A stretch of 22,701 bases of DNA from a virus: positions 1-22,701 of IMG/VR virus record IMGVR_UViG_3300032092_000280. One strand, 5' to 3'. Both the position numbers and the translations under genes were made by a program. Of this stretch, positions 1 through 9,100 are shown piece after piece. Position 1 is the first letter of the stretch. Every line of letters starts with the position of its first letter. The notes below the pieces were generated by a model. It had not been told where the DNA came from. It was given only the letters and a program-made list of their open reading frames with translations, and made no database searches.

Positions 1-920
1 TCCGCAACGCCACGATCTTCAAGGACACCGTCCTCAACAAGCAGATCAGCAACGGACGATCCCACCAGTTTATCCACACTGGTCGGATTACTGCAGCCTA
101 CCACACCCCTGGTACTGCCATCCTTGGATCCGGCGATCCCCCGTCCGCCGAAACCACGATCGAACTGGACGACCTTCTGGTTGCCAGTGCCTTCGTGTAC
201 TCCCTGGATGAGGTGATCTCGCAGTACGATGTGCGGGGCCCCATTGCCCGTCAGATCGGTCAGTCCCTGGCTGAGTTCTATGATCGGCGCATCGGCCGCA
301 CCCTGTCCCGTGCTTCTGGCCTTGCGGCGCCTGTGACCGGCGAACCTGGTGGCTTCCGCATCAACATCGGTGCAAGCCAGGAATACAACGCCCAGGCTCT
401 GGTGGATGGCTTCTTCGAAGCCGCTGCTCGTCTGGATGAAGTGTCAGCGCCCAAGGATGGTCGCTTTGCCTGCCTAGCACCTCGGCAATACTACGCCCTG
501 ATCTCACAGGTCGACACCAACATCCTCAATCGGGAGTATGGCGGCAATCAGGGTGATCTGAACAGCGGCGAAGGCCTCTACTCGATCGCCGGCATCAAGA
601 TCCGCAGATCCAACAACATACCCTTCCTGGGTCGTTATGGCTCGGCATCTGGTGTTGCCATTGAGACAGATACTGCTGGCGGCTCCGGCACCTATGGCGC
701 CCGCAACACCTACGGTGTGGCTGCCGACTTCAACAACAGCTGTGGCCTGATCTATCATCGGGATGCTGCTGCTGTGCTTGAGGGTATCGGCCCTGCCATC
801 CAGACCACTGGTGCCGACACCAAGGTCATCTACCAGGGTGACGTAATTGTTGGCCGCTTGGCCATGGGCACTGGCCCTGTCCGGGTTTCCGTGGCAGGCG
901 AGTTCCGCAACGTTGCCTGA
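1..920 (+). CDS. Major capsid protein, 5'-truncated (T7 gp10-like)
   Basis: This reading frame is open from position 3 and stops with TGA at 918-920; the start lies upstream of the window. It encodes the HK97-fold major capsid protein that builds the icosahedral head. Seen: the visible N-terminal part contains a segment like FKDTVLNKQISNGRSHQF followed by TGRITAAYHTPG, then the central block VYSLDEVISQYDVRGP and IGQSLAEFYDRRI. These match the order of conserved blocks in T7 gp10 (Q-F-P-V-L-G-R-T-Q-A-A-Y-x-A-P-G, then Y-D-I-E-D-A-M-x-H-Y-D-V-R, then LGESLA). The C-terminus ends in GTGPVRVSVAGEFRNVA. The GTG at 195 is internal and is not the start. It is followed directly by a strong terminator and the tail genes, the same order as T7 genes 10, 11 and 12. 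No sign of a frameshifted minor form was found in the short space before the terminator. Confidence 0.93.
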   Translation, partial: RNATIFKDTVLNKQISNGRSHQFIHTGRITAAYHTPGTAILGSGDPPSAETTIELDDLLVASAFVYSLDEVISQYDVRGPIARQIGQSLAEFYDRRIGRTLSRASGLAAPVTGEPGGFRINIGASQEYNAQALVDGFFEAAARLDEVSAPKDGRFACLAPRQYYALISQVDTNILNREYGGNQGDLNSGEGLYSIAGIKIRRSNNIPFLGRYGSASGVAIETDTAGGSGTYGARNTYGVAADFNNSCGLIYHRDAAAVLEGIGPAIQTTGADTKVIYQGDVIVGRLAMGTGPVRVSVAGEFRNVA

Positions 921-933
921 TCTAGTTTTATTT

Positions 934-965
934 GGCCTGGGCTTATTCAAGCCTGGGCCTTTTTT
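934..965 (+). terminator. Rho-independent terminator after the capsid gene
   Basis: An 11-base stem, GGCCTGGGCTT (934-944) with AAGCCTGGGCC (949-959), includes two G-T wobble pairs, closes a four-base loop, and is followed by six T residues (960-965). It sits 13 bases after the capsid stop. T7 has its late terminator T-phi at the same place, so it probably boosts capsid mRNA over the tail genes by partial termination. Confidence 0.9.
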
Positions 966-1002
966 CCTTTCTGCGCCCAGAACGGCGCTCTCCTTTCTAA
1001 CC

Positions 1003-1608
1003 ATGACAACTGAGCTGCAGGCGGTTAATACGATGCTGACCGCTATTGGTCAGGCACCTGTAACGGGACTCGATCAGGCGAACCCGGAGATAGCTGTAGC
1101 CACACTTGTTCTCAACACTACGCGAGAAGAGGTGCTAGGTGAAGGCTGGGACTTCAACTCAGAAAAAGGCTACAAACTGCAGGCTGATGGCAGCGGGAAC
1201 CTTATCGTCCCTGCTGGTGTCCTCAACCTCTCAGTCAACCGGGAAGACAGTCAGTTCAGAGTGCGAGCCGTGCAGCGAAGTGGCAAGCTCTACAACACCC
1301 TCACTCACAGCTTCAACTGGGGCGCCGGAGCCACGATCAGCCTTGATGTGGTATGGGACTACCTATTCACAGACATCCCTGCTGTATTTCAGAACTACAT
1401 CGTCCAACGAGCTGCCAGGGTGTTTGCGGGGCGTGTCTTGGGATCCGACAAGATGGTCCAATTCAATGCCCTGGATGAGCAGACATTGAGAGCCACCTGT
1501 CTTTCCTATGACTGCACCACTGGCCGCCACAATGCCTTGGTTCAGGGAGACAAGGGCAAGTATTACATGGCTCCAACCCAGACTGCACTCTCCATCCTTT
1601 CTAGGTAA
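1003..1608 (+). CDS. Tail tubular protein A (T7 gp11-like)
   Basis: This 201-residue protein is the head-to-tail adaptor that forms the ring between the portal and the nozzle. Seen: it begins MTTELQAVNTMLTAIGQAPV, and later has LVLNTTREEVLGEGWDFN and a C-terminal YIVQRAARVFAGRVLGSDKM. These are the hallmark blocks of gp11 (SAVNDILASIGEPPV, RGWTFN, and the YWIVTKASRQFNNRFFG-type helix). Length agrees with T7 gp11 (196 residues). The ATG at 1003 is chosen over the longer open frame from 847 because homology starts here and the longer frame would run through the capsid gene and its terminator. No clear Shine-Dalgarno precedes it. The tail tubular B gene begins two bases after its stop. Confidence 0.93.
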   Translation: MTTELQAVNTMLTAIGQAPVTGLDQANPEIAVATLVLNTTREEVLGEGWDFNSEKGYKLQADGSGNLIVPAGVLNLSVNREDSQFRVRAVQRSGKLYNTLTHSFNWGAGATISLDVVWDYLFTDIPAVFQNYIVQRAARVFAGRVLGSDKMVQFNALDEQTLRATCLSYDCTTGRHNALVQGDKGKYYMAPTQTALSILSR

Positions 1609-1610
1609 TT

Positions 1611-4109
1611 ATGCCCGCTGTCTCTCAGAAGATCGACAACCTGATTGGGGGAGTCTCCCAGCAGCCTGACTCATTGAAGTTACCAGGCACACTCGTTACC
1701 TGCGACGACTACCTGCCAGATCCGTCCTTTGGTCTTGCCAAGAGACCAGGGGCCAAGCACATCTCTCTCCTGTCTGGTGCCCTGCCCGGTGCCTCCCGGT
1801 GGGGCCACATCGATCGTGACGATGAAGAGAAGTACCTGGTCCAGATTGGACGTTCAGGATCGGCCGCCATGGTCAAGGTATGGGATGCCCAGTCTGGAGA
1901 GGCCCAGACGGTTAACTCGATTGCCTCTGGAGCCGAATTCTACCTGACACACACCAACGACGACGACCTGGAACTGCTCACGGTCGGAGATTACAGTCTC
2001 ATCCTGAACAGGAAGGTCAAGGTCCGCCAGGGGTATGACTCCAGCCCCACTGACACTCCCTATGCGATCGTCAGTATCAATGCCATTGGATACAATAGCC
2101 GCTACGAGTTTACCCTCTTACCTTCGACTCTCTACACCTTCAACAGCTCAGCCACCACCACCGATCGCCTGAGTGTACGGGATGTCGCCGGAGGGTTGGC
2201 AGCCGTGATAAATGCGGGAGGTATCCTTACAGCCACGGTGGTTGGACCTTACCTGTATGTGCGCAGGAATGATGGAGGGCAATTCGATGCAATGACTTCT
2301 GGTGGGCAAGGAGGATTAGCCATTTCCATTGCCAAGGGTAAGGTATCAAGCCCAGCTGACCTTCCTAGGCAATTCATCAACAATGCCCGCATGCAGGTCC
2401 TCAGCAACGATGGATCAGATGGGGACGACTACTGGGTGACCTTCAAAACCGATAACGGAGCCACTTCAGGCGTCGGTGTATGGGAAGAGACGATCGGACC
2501 TGGAGTCATCAACGGATTCGACATTGACACCCTTCCCCATGCCCTCATCCGTGAGGCCAACGGCTCCTTCACCGTGCGCCGTTTGGGTCTTGCGGAGGCC
2601 CTGGCCACCTTGCCGAGCGTATCAACTACTGGGACCGTCATTACCGTCACTGTGCAGAGCTCCACCCGAGGGCGCTACATGGTCGGACAGACCTTTTATG
2701 TGAAGGGGGGCACCGGCAAGAATCTGCGGCTCCGGGTCATCACTGTGGATGCCTCTGGGAACATCCTGACCGTACAACCCTCCCGAGCAGGCCAGGGGTT
2801 TACGTTCTTAGACGTGGTAACCAATGAGTTCGGCGATACCTTCACCATCGCGGCTGTGGCTACAGCCACCACTGAGGTGGATCCATTTGCCAAACTCTAC
2901 TGGGTAGATCGGCAGTCCGGGGACATCGAATCCAACAGCTGGCCCAGCTTCAAAGATAATACCATCGACGGAATTTCATTCTTCAAGAACAGGCTGGTTC
3001 TTTCGAGCCAGGACAACATCATAACCAGCGTGGCTGGCGACTACTTCAACTTCTTCCGAACCACAGCTGCTACCGTCCTGGCATCTGATCCGATTGATAT
3101 TTCTGCAGGATCCACAAAGCCACTGAGATTCCGCCGTATGCTCCCATATCAGCAGGGCCTTCTCTGTTTCTCCGACAATGGACAATACAGCCTGGAAACC
3201 ACCACAGAGGCATTCAGTTCCACCACCGCTGAGCTGACCCAGGTAGGGTCCTACGATCTTCACGCCCAACTGGCTCCAGTCGACATTGGGCCAAGCATTG
3301 TCTTTGCCTCTCAGAGTGCCAGGTCTACATCAATCTTTGAAGCCAAGTTTACAGCCGAGGGCAATACACGTTCTTTGGTGTCTGAACTGACCAGGAGCAT
3401 CCCAGGGTATCTACCTCTTAGCATACAGGCCATGGCGTCCTCTACGTCAGCCGGATTGCTTGTTTTGAAAGGCGAGACTTCACCAACAGCCCTACCGCCC
3501 ACGCCCCCTCCCACGCCCACATCAGAAGTTGTATTTGGATTTAATTCGGCTCCTGTCGTAGGAACAAGCGAAGTCATAGTAAACGACGGACCTTATGTTC
3601 TGGGCTACCATTTTACTACGGAAGCTGCTCGGAAACTGACTCGCATAGGGATATACAAGCCAACACAGGCCGGCGTCAACCAGCCGACCACTATGGATCA
3701 TTCGGTTGGCATATGGGACTGGTCGAACACTTATGCCCCAAACTTCGGAGCACCTACGCTTATATGGCAGCAAGATTTTCCAATTTCAGGCACTTGTGTT
3801 GCAGGTGCTAACTCAACGGTGGCACCGTACTACTGCTGGTTTGACATCGCCAACGGCCCAGAGCTGGATCCAGACGTTGATTACGTTGTGGCCGCTACCT
3901 GGAACGAGCTTTCCCCGGTTGCAGTGCCACTTGGAACCGTGAACCTTATTATTCAAGATTTCAAATTAAACGAAACAGCAGCCACACAGCAAGGCGCCGT
4001 TCCGGGTATGCTTATTGACCTTGACAGCGAGTCGTACTATGCGCCAACTATAAATACGTCGCCTCAAAAAGGCTTCTTTACCGTCAACATGGAACTGTTG
4101 CGGCTGTGA
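1611..4109 (+). CDS. Tail tubular protein B, N-terminal part, fused to a DUF4082-like module
   Basis: This 832-residue protein is the nozzle component of the short tail. Seen: the start MPAVSQKIDNLIGGVSQQPD with CDDYLPDPSFGLAKRPG is the typical N-terminus of gp12-like proteins, and residues 1 to about 621 follow the family to the stretch ending GLLVLKG. Here the normal protein would continue with the LYCFKWYN block. Instead a Pro/Thr linker (about residues 622-638, PPTPPPTPTS) leads into a roughly 195-residue beta-rich module with YVLGYHFTTEA, RIGIY, HSVGIWDW and a closing DYVVAATW block, like DUF4082 domains. The frame ends in tandem stops TGA TAA (4107-4112). The missing C-terminal part of gp12 is encoded by the next gene in a different frame. 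The module uses more A/T-ending codons than its surroundings, which suggests transfer. ATG at 1611 has an AGGT just upstream. Confidence 0.9.
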   Translation: MPAVSQKIDNLIGGVSQQPDSLKLPGTLVTCDDYLPDPSFGLAKRPGAKHISLLSGALPGASRWGHIDRDDEEKYLVQIGRSGSAAMVKVWDAQSGEAQTVNSIASGAEFYLTHTNDDDLELLTVGDYSLILNRKVKVRQGYDSSPTDTPYAIVSINAIGYNSRYEFTLLPSTLYTFNSSATTTDRLSVRDVAGGLAAVINAGGILTATVVGPYLYVRRNDGGQFDAMTSGGQGGLAISIAKGKVSSPADLPRQFINNARMQVLSNDGSDGDDYWVTFKTDNGATSGVGVWEETIGPGVINGFDIDTLPHALIREANGSFTVRRLGLAEALATLPSVSTTGTVITVTVQSSTRGRYMVGQTFYVKGGTGKNLRLRVITVDASGNILTVQPSRAGQGFTFLDVVTNEFGDTFTIAAVATATTEVDPFAKLYWVDRQSGDIESNSWPSFKDNTIDGISFFKNRLVLSSQDNIITSVAGDYFNFFRTTAATVLASDPIDISAGSTKPLRFRRMLPYQQGLLCFSDNGQYSLETTTEAFSSTTAELTQVGSYDLHAQLAPVDIGPSIVFASQSARSTSIFEAKFTAEGNTRSLVSELTRSIPGYLPLSIQAMASSTSAGLLVLKGETSPTALPPTPPPTPTSEVVFGFNSAPVVGTSEVIVNDGPYVLGYHFTTEAARKLTRIGIYKPTQAGVNQPTTMDHSVGIWDWSNTYAPNFGAPTLIWQQDFPISGTCVAGANSTVAPYYCWFDIANGPELDPDVDYVVAATWNELSPVAVPLGTVNLIIQDFKLNETAATQQGAVPGMLIDLDSESYYAPTINTSPQKGFFTVNMELLRL
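3525..4106 (+). other. Inserted DUF4082-like beta-sandwich module within the nozzle gene
   Basis: This is the coding segment, after the Pro/Thr linker, that interrupts the tail tubular B gene. The order of blocks (FGFNSAPV, LGYHFTTEAARKLTRIGIY, SVGIWDW, PTLIWQQDF, YCWFDIANG, DYVVAATWNE) resembles DUF4082 domains, which carry a jelly-roll-like fold and occur in secreted carbohydrate-active proteins and phage fibres. Base and codon use are more A/T-rich than in the flanking nozzle sequence. A role in receptor or polysaccharide binding is inferred. The exact family assignment rests on pattern similarity only. Confidence 0.65.
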
Positions 4110-4155
4110 TAATCTCCCTTGCACTCGCGCAGCTTTTCCCAAATAGTCAGATGCC

Positions 4156-5016
4156 ATGAGCAACAACGGACAACTATACTGCTTCAAGTGGTATAACGCA
4201 TCAGAGGAGCGGGTACAGGCTGCCTGGTTCCGCTGGACGATGCCAGGCCAGATAGAGTACCACTTCTTTTCCTCTAATGTCCTGACCCTTGCGGTCCGAT
4301 CCGCAACAAGCCCTAATACCCTGATACTGGTCAGCCTCACCATCGACAACAACAATAACTCCAATGGGCCCCTGTTTTTCCAGGGAGACCAGGTGGATGT
4401 AAGGCTGGACCTCCACACATACAACCCAATGGTGGCCTACAATAGCACCAACAATACCACAGAAGTGGGCATCCCTGATCACCTGGCAGACTTCCAAAAT
4501 CAAACCTGGGAATGCGCCACCTTGGGGTCCGCAACCCCTGGGATCACCTTTACGGGCCCCTTGATCAATACCCCAGCAAACCCAGTCGGGAGACGTTGGC
4601 ACCTAAGGATCCCAGGGAACCTCAGCTCTAACCGGTTTGCCATTGGAGCGCGATACATCCCTGAGGCCACCCTGCCTGCCTTCTATGTAGCCGACAAAGA
4701 GGGCAGGAGGAGAGACACCCGCAACGTTCCCATCGTCCATCGGCTGACCCTATCCAGCTTCGACTCTGGACCCTACCAGGTAGAGGTCCGTAGTCTAGGG
4801 AGAAATCCATTCATCTCTACCCTGGAGCAGAAGGTGACCGGGGCCAATGTGCCCAATACCATCCCACTTGTCCGCAACCGAACCAATACTGTGCCAGTCA
4901 TGGCCAAGGGAGATGCCACCGAGATCAAGATCAAGGCCCCCTTCCTGTTCCCTGTGGCTGTGAACAGTGTATTGTGGGAGGGAACCTACGACACCTTTGG
5001 TCAGAAGCAAGTATGA
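4156..5016 (+). CDS. Tail tubular protein B, C-terminal part as a separate gene
   Basis: This 286-residue protein corresponds to the C-terminal third of gp12-like nozzle proteins. Seen: it opens MSNNGQLYCFKWYN, followed at once by EERVQAAWFRWTMPGQIEY. In intact gp12 homologues this block (tyrosine-rich strand, then QxxWxRW) directly follows the block that ends the previous gene's nozzle part. It closes with the NPFISTLEQKV and LWEGTYDTFGQKQV blocks expected at the end of gp12. It lies in frame 1 while the upstream part is in frame 3; a TAG at 4144-4146 stops any extension upstream, so ATG 4156 is the first usable start. No Shine-Dalgarno is visible. The two halves together (about 621 plus 286 residues) give a normal-size nozzle protein, so they probably assemble as a split protein. 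Confidence 0.85.
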   Translation: MSNNGQLYCFKWYNASEERVQAAWFRWTMPGQIEYHFFSSNVLTLAVRSATSPNTLILVSLTIDNNNNSNGPLFFQGDQVDVRLDLHTYNPMVAYNSTNNTTEVGIPDHLADFQNQTWECATLGSATPGITFTGPLINTPANPVGRRWHLRIPGNLSSNRFAIGARYIPEATLPAFYVADKEGRRRDTRNVPIVHRLTLSSFDSGPYQVEVRSLGRNPFISTLEQKVTGANVPNTIPLVRNRTNTVPVMAKGDATEIKIKAPFLFPVAVNSVLWEGTYDTFGQKQV

Positions 5017-5468
5017 GCTACACCCTCTTCCCGGCAAAACTCAAGGACGCCCTGGGCCTCTACAGTTGCCTCAGTGTGCCTGATCTGGAGGAGCTGAAGG
5101 TGAGCCAGGTGCAGCCCTTCGAGGCCATCTGGACAGGCATCCGGGCCTCAACAGCGCCGGTGGCCATCTACGATGGGGCTGGATCCATTGCAGCCATTGC
5201 AGGAGTCGTGTGTGTGTCAGAGGCCGTGGGAGCTCCCTGGATGCTCAGCACTGAGGCAGCCAAGACGGAGCCCATCGCCTTCGTGAAGCAGGCCCGGAAA
5301 TGGGTGGAGGAGCAGCTCACCATCTACCCTGTTCTTACTCATCAGGTCTACCGCCACAACCATCCTCACATCAAACTTCTCAGGCTCCTGGGGTTTGAGG
5401 TCGAATCCCCCACGTCACCCCTCCAGTTGTTCCTCCCGTTTGTCCAATGTGCGCCCCACTCGCAGTAA
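5013..5468 (+). CDS. Internal virion protein, gp13-like with GNAT-type fold
   Basis: This 151-residue protein resembles the small internal virion protein A encoded after gene 12 in T7-like phages, which has an acetyltransferase-like fold. Seen: a central segment IWTGIRASTAPVAIYDGAG, a strand AAIAGVVCVSEAVGAPWML, and a C-terminal stretch HNHPHIKLLRLLGFEVES. The NxxHIxxLxxLGF pattern is the typical final helix and strand of GNAT domains. Catalytic acetyl transfer is not implied; in gp13-like proteins the fold is thought to be structural. The start ATG at 5013 overlaps the previous stop as ATGA, indicating coupled translation. The true start is this ATG rather than an earlier in-frame codon at 4974, because the extra residues fall inside the nozzle gene and show no family resemblance. 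Confidence 0.75.
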   Translation: MSYTLFPAKLKDALGLYSCLSVPDLEELKVSQVQPFEAIWTGIRASTAPVAIYDGAGSIAAIAGVVCVSEAVGAPWMLSTEAAKTEPIAFVKQARKWVEEQLTIYPVLTHQVYRHNHPHIKLLRLLGFEVESPTSPLQLFLPFVQCAPHSQ

Positions 5469-6121
5469 TCGCTCCTGTTGCTCTTGGTGTAGCCTCCTTC
5501 GCTACACAAGCCGTAGGGTCGATTGCCAGCTATAGTCAAGAGGCCAACCAGGCCAGAGCTGAAGCCCAGGCTCAAAACGAATACCAGCAGAAGCAATATG
5601 AGCTGCAGGCACAGGCTTGGGCTCGGCAAGAGGAGGCAGCCAATCGTCAGGAAAGGCTGAATCAAGAGGCTGCGTCCAAGGCCTATATGTCGGCACAGAT
5701 CAAGATCAACAATGAGTACAAGCAGGCAGCCATTGAAGCTGATAACCTACGGCTCAAGTCCATGCAGGACGCTGCCAACATTCAAGCCAGCGGCAAATCT
5801 GGCCGCAGCATCGGAATCCTGGCCATGGACCCCGACCGAGAATACGGGCGAGACCTGGCCATCTTGGGCTTGAATCTAGGGTACGCCAGAGACGATTACT
5901 TCCAATCGATCGATTCCATCTTCGATCAGGCAACCAGCGCCAACGCTCAAGTTGCGTCCACCCGTGGTCCTACTCCCTCTACTCCTACCAAGGTAGAGGC
6001 GAAGGGCCCCAGCTCGCTTGGATTGGTTTCTGGCCTGATAGGCTCTGGTCTATCTGGAATTAGTACATACAATTCCCTCAAAGCTCCTAGCAGCACTGCA
6101 CCGAAGCCCAAACCTAGTTAG
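5447..6121 (+). CDS. Internal virion protein, gp14-like
   Basis: This 224-residue protein is like T7 gp14, which on infection leaves the virion and forms the outer-membrane pore of the ejection channel. Seen: a hydrophobic N-terminal segment (about residues 5-26, APLAVIAPVALGVASF and so on), then a long Ala/Gln/Glu-rich helical region (about 30-115) with heptad-like spacing, an ASGKSGRSIGILAMDPDREY block (about 115-135), and a Gly/Ser-rich C-terminal segment. The SGRS block and the helix before it are characteristic of the family. Length is close to T7 gp14 (196 residues). The start overlaps the preceding gene by 22 bases. No Shine-Dalgarno is visible, so coupling to upstream translation is likely. 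Confidence 0.85.
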   Translation: MCAPLAVIAPVALGVASFATQAVGSIASYSQEANQARAEAQAQNEYQQKQYELQAQAWARQEEAANRQERLNQEAASKAYMSAQIKINNEYKQAAIEADNLRLKSMQDAANIQASGKSGRSIGILAMDPDREYGRDLAILGLNLGYARDDYFQSIDSIFDQATSANAQVASTRGPTPSTPTKVEAKGPSSLGLVSGLIGSGLSGISTYNSLKAPSSTAPKPKPS

Positions 6122-6127
6122 TGAACC

Positions 6128-9100
6128 ATGGCCATTGATTACAGTCCTCAAGGCCGTCGGGTATCCCTAGGCGGCACCACATCCCGTGGGTTCAACCCCG
6201 TTCAAGCTGTCGACAATTCCGATAGGGTACTCAGGCAGGGGCAGGACGCCCTTGCGAGCTTTGCCAAGGCCCAGGAGTACAATCTGGCCAACCCGGATAA
6301 GAGCCTGGAAGCCTTGGCTGGGCTGTCCAAGACGGTCACCGAGTTCATGGTCGAGCGTCAAAAAGGGGTAAATGAGAACGACCGCAAGCTCGGCATAGCT
6401 GACATCCTCAATGGGGACATTCAGCCTAAACCTGAGGCCCTACAGACCTATCGGGAAAATACCACCCAGCTTCGAGCTGCAGCTCTCGATGAGCAGAGTG
6501 CGCTCAATGATCTCGAGAATACTCGACCCGACGTGGCTGTAGAGATTCGAGCCAATGACCCCGTGGTAAGTGGATGGCGTCAGTATGGTCGGGCCCAGGG
6601 CACTGCCATGAAGGCTGCCGCCAGCGCCGAGATGCTCTTCGAGCAGGCGATGGAGTCCACCACCAAGAACATCCCGATCATCGCCGCTGATGGCAGCGTC
6701 CGGATGATCGCACCGTCCCAAGCAGAATCTATGGCAGAATTGAACGCCGTCTGGTCCGTGGTCCTTCAGGGGTTCATTGGAGCCAGCGGTCTCGATGGGA
6801 TCAATCCCCTCCTCTTGGCTGAGCACGTCACTCCCAAGATCATGGACATCAAGACCAGGGTCTTCTCTGCCGGTGCCAAGAAGATCGCCGCCGTTCAGAA
6901 GGATCGAGCTGTCAGCGAGGTCAACGCCAGGCTGGGAGGTGCGCTGGCCAACAGCCGCATGGATGATCCTAGAAACCTGGCCTCTATCTTCCAACTTGGT
7001 GGAGCCGAATGGGCCGCTGCCGAGGGAATCAGCCGCTCTGAAGCAGACAAGAAGGTCTTGGATCGGATGGTCACGGAGGCCGTCCTTCGACAGGATGCTG
7101 CTGCTGTCGCACGCCTCAAGAGGCTTCCCCGGGCGGAAGATGGGAGCATGTCACTAGGGACACTGGAGAACAGCTTCCCCGACGTGTTTGATAATGCTCT
7201 CACTCGCATCAAGGCACTGAACAAGCAAGAAGCCGATGAGCGAAAGGCGGCCCAACTCGCCACAGTCGAGAATGCGGTCCAAGCCTATGAGAAATCAATC
7301 ATCAATGCTACGCCTGATGAAGCTGAAAAAGCCTGGAAGATAACACAGCAAACACTGACTGAAATGTCAAGAATGGGACTTGCAGGCTCCGATGCTGCTC
7401 TCATCTTGCATAATCAGAAGCCGAAGCGACGTGCAGGCATCGCCTTCGAAGATAGCTTTGTCGAGCAGTTCAATCGGAACCCCGCTCGATGGAGCAAGGC
7501 CCAGGTGCAGAAGTCCATCGCTGATGGAGAGTTCAGTCCTGGCATCTTGAACCGCCTCTCGTTTCCTGAGGATCTGGCACCAGGTAGGAAAAAGGAGTTC
7601 ACCAAGATCACCCAGGATGCAGCCAAGGCAGCCATTGCTGCTCAGCTCAAAGGAAAGGGATTCACCACTACTGATCTCGAGGGAGCAGAAGTGGTCACTC
7701 GTTCTGCTCAGTTTGCTTTTGAGATGGAGACGGAGCTACTGAAACTTGCTGCTCAGAAGCCCGACTTCTCCACTGAGGACGCCAACGCCCATATTGAGAA
7801 GATGATCTCCCGGGTTCTCAATCCAAAGACCGGAGACCGTCGATTCATTGTAAGTCCAGTTCGGGCTAACACCCCTGGTCGCCCAGTGCAGTTCCTGGCC
7901 CCCCTGGTCAACAAAACCGCAGGGGTCAATTTCACCCAGACCGGAAAAACAGCGGACATTGATTACTCTCAGATCAAGCCTGCCGATCTGAGGGGAGTCA
8001 CCGTCAAGCCCAGAGATCGGGTTATGACAAACGATACCCTGCAAACCGGCGCGGAAATCTACAGAAAAACCGGCTCCTTTCCTGGAGAGCAAAAGGATGC
8101 CATCAGGCTCAGTGGGCTCACCCAGACCGAGTTCATCAGGACTCAAAATGGTGAACCCCGGAGCCTAGCTGATCTGGCCCAGGGCCTACAGCTGGCCATC
8201 AAGGACAATCCCCGCTCCACTCCGGTTGAGCTATTCAGGGCCGACTGGCAGATCGAGCGAAAAAGGCTGCTACTCCAGAACACACCGACGCTTTCAGGCG
8301 GTGTTGCTCCAGAAACAGCCGAGCTTTTGAGAGACCTTGGCAAAAAGGAAGGGGGAGCCATGGAGTATGAGGCTGCAAACAGCGGCACAGCCGACGACAT
8401 GCGCCAAGGCATCCCAGGCCTAACCAGCATGACCATCGATCAAATTCAAGGAACCAAGGCCCACCACGTTGGGAAGTATCAGCTTCAACTGGGCAAGGGT
8501 CGCACCCTGGATCTCCTCAAGCAGAGGATGGGTCTCACTGGCACTGAACCCTTCACCCCCGAGCTTCAGGACCGCATGGCCTCTGAGCTGATCTGGGGAG
8601 GCTGGAAGCGTCCAGCCCTCACAGCCTACCTCAAGGGTGGTGGCAACCTGGAGAAGGCGGTTGCGGACTTCAACGACGAATGGGAGGCCGGCAAGCTGAG
8701 CTTCGATGCTAGGCCCTACCTCAGAAGAATGCGGGCTGCCTACCAGGTCCGTGGTGGTAGTGCTGTTGGCCTGACCGGAAACTTCCGCAAGGAGAATGTC
8801 CCCGTAGTCAACTGGGAAACCAAGGGACGAGGTGATTCCTACCAGAAGGGTGGGGTTGACATCTACTTCAACGACAAGCAGTTCCCTGCCATTGCTCCAG
8901 GTAAGGTGGTCGACATCGGGCGCCAACCTGAGGGCAAAACCAGCTATGGAATCTATGTAGTTACCGAACACAAAGATCCCAAGACCGGTCAACTCTTTCA
9001 CCTCATCAACGCACACCTCGATGCGGTCCACGTCAATGTGGGCGACTCCATCCAGGTGGGCACCATCCTCGGACGGCAGGGTTCCACAGGCAGCACGTCT

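Noticed and set aside
847-1002. Upstream extension of the tail tubular A gene
   Set aside because: It would read through the capsid gene end and its terminator. Homology starts at the ATG at 1003.
4107-4156. Programmed read-through or frameshift joining the two nozzle parts
   Set aside because: The two consecutive stops (TGA TAA), the 46-base gap, an in-frame TAG at 4144 in the second frame and the lack of a slippery site make this unlikely.
3465-4170. Group I intron or intein interrupting the nozzle gene
   Set aside because: The inserted sequence codes for a clean beta-sandwich domain with no homing-nuclease or intein motifs, and I could not find group I core elements by eye. Tandem stops rule out a simple intein. 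A covariance-model search would settle it.
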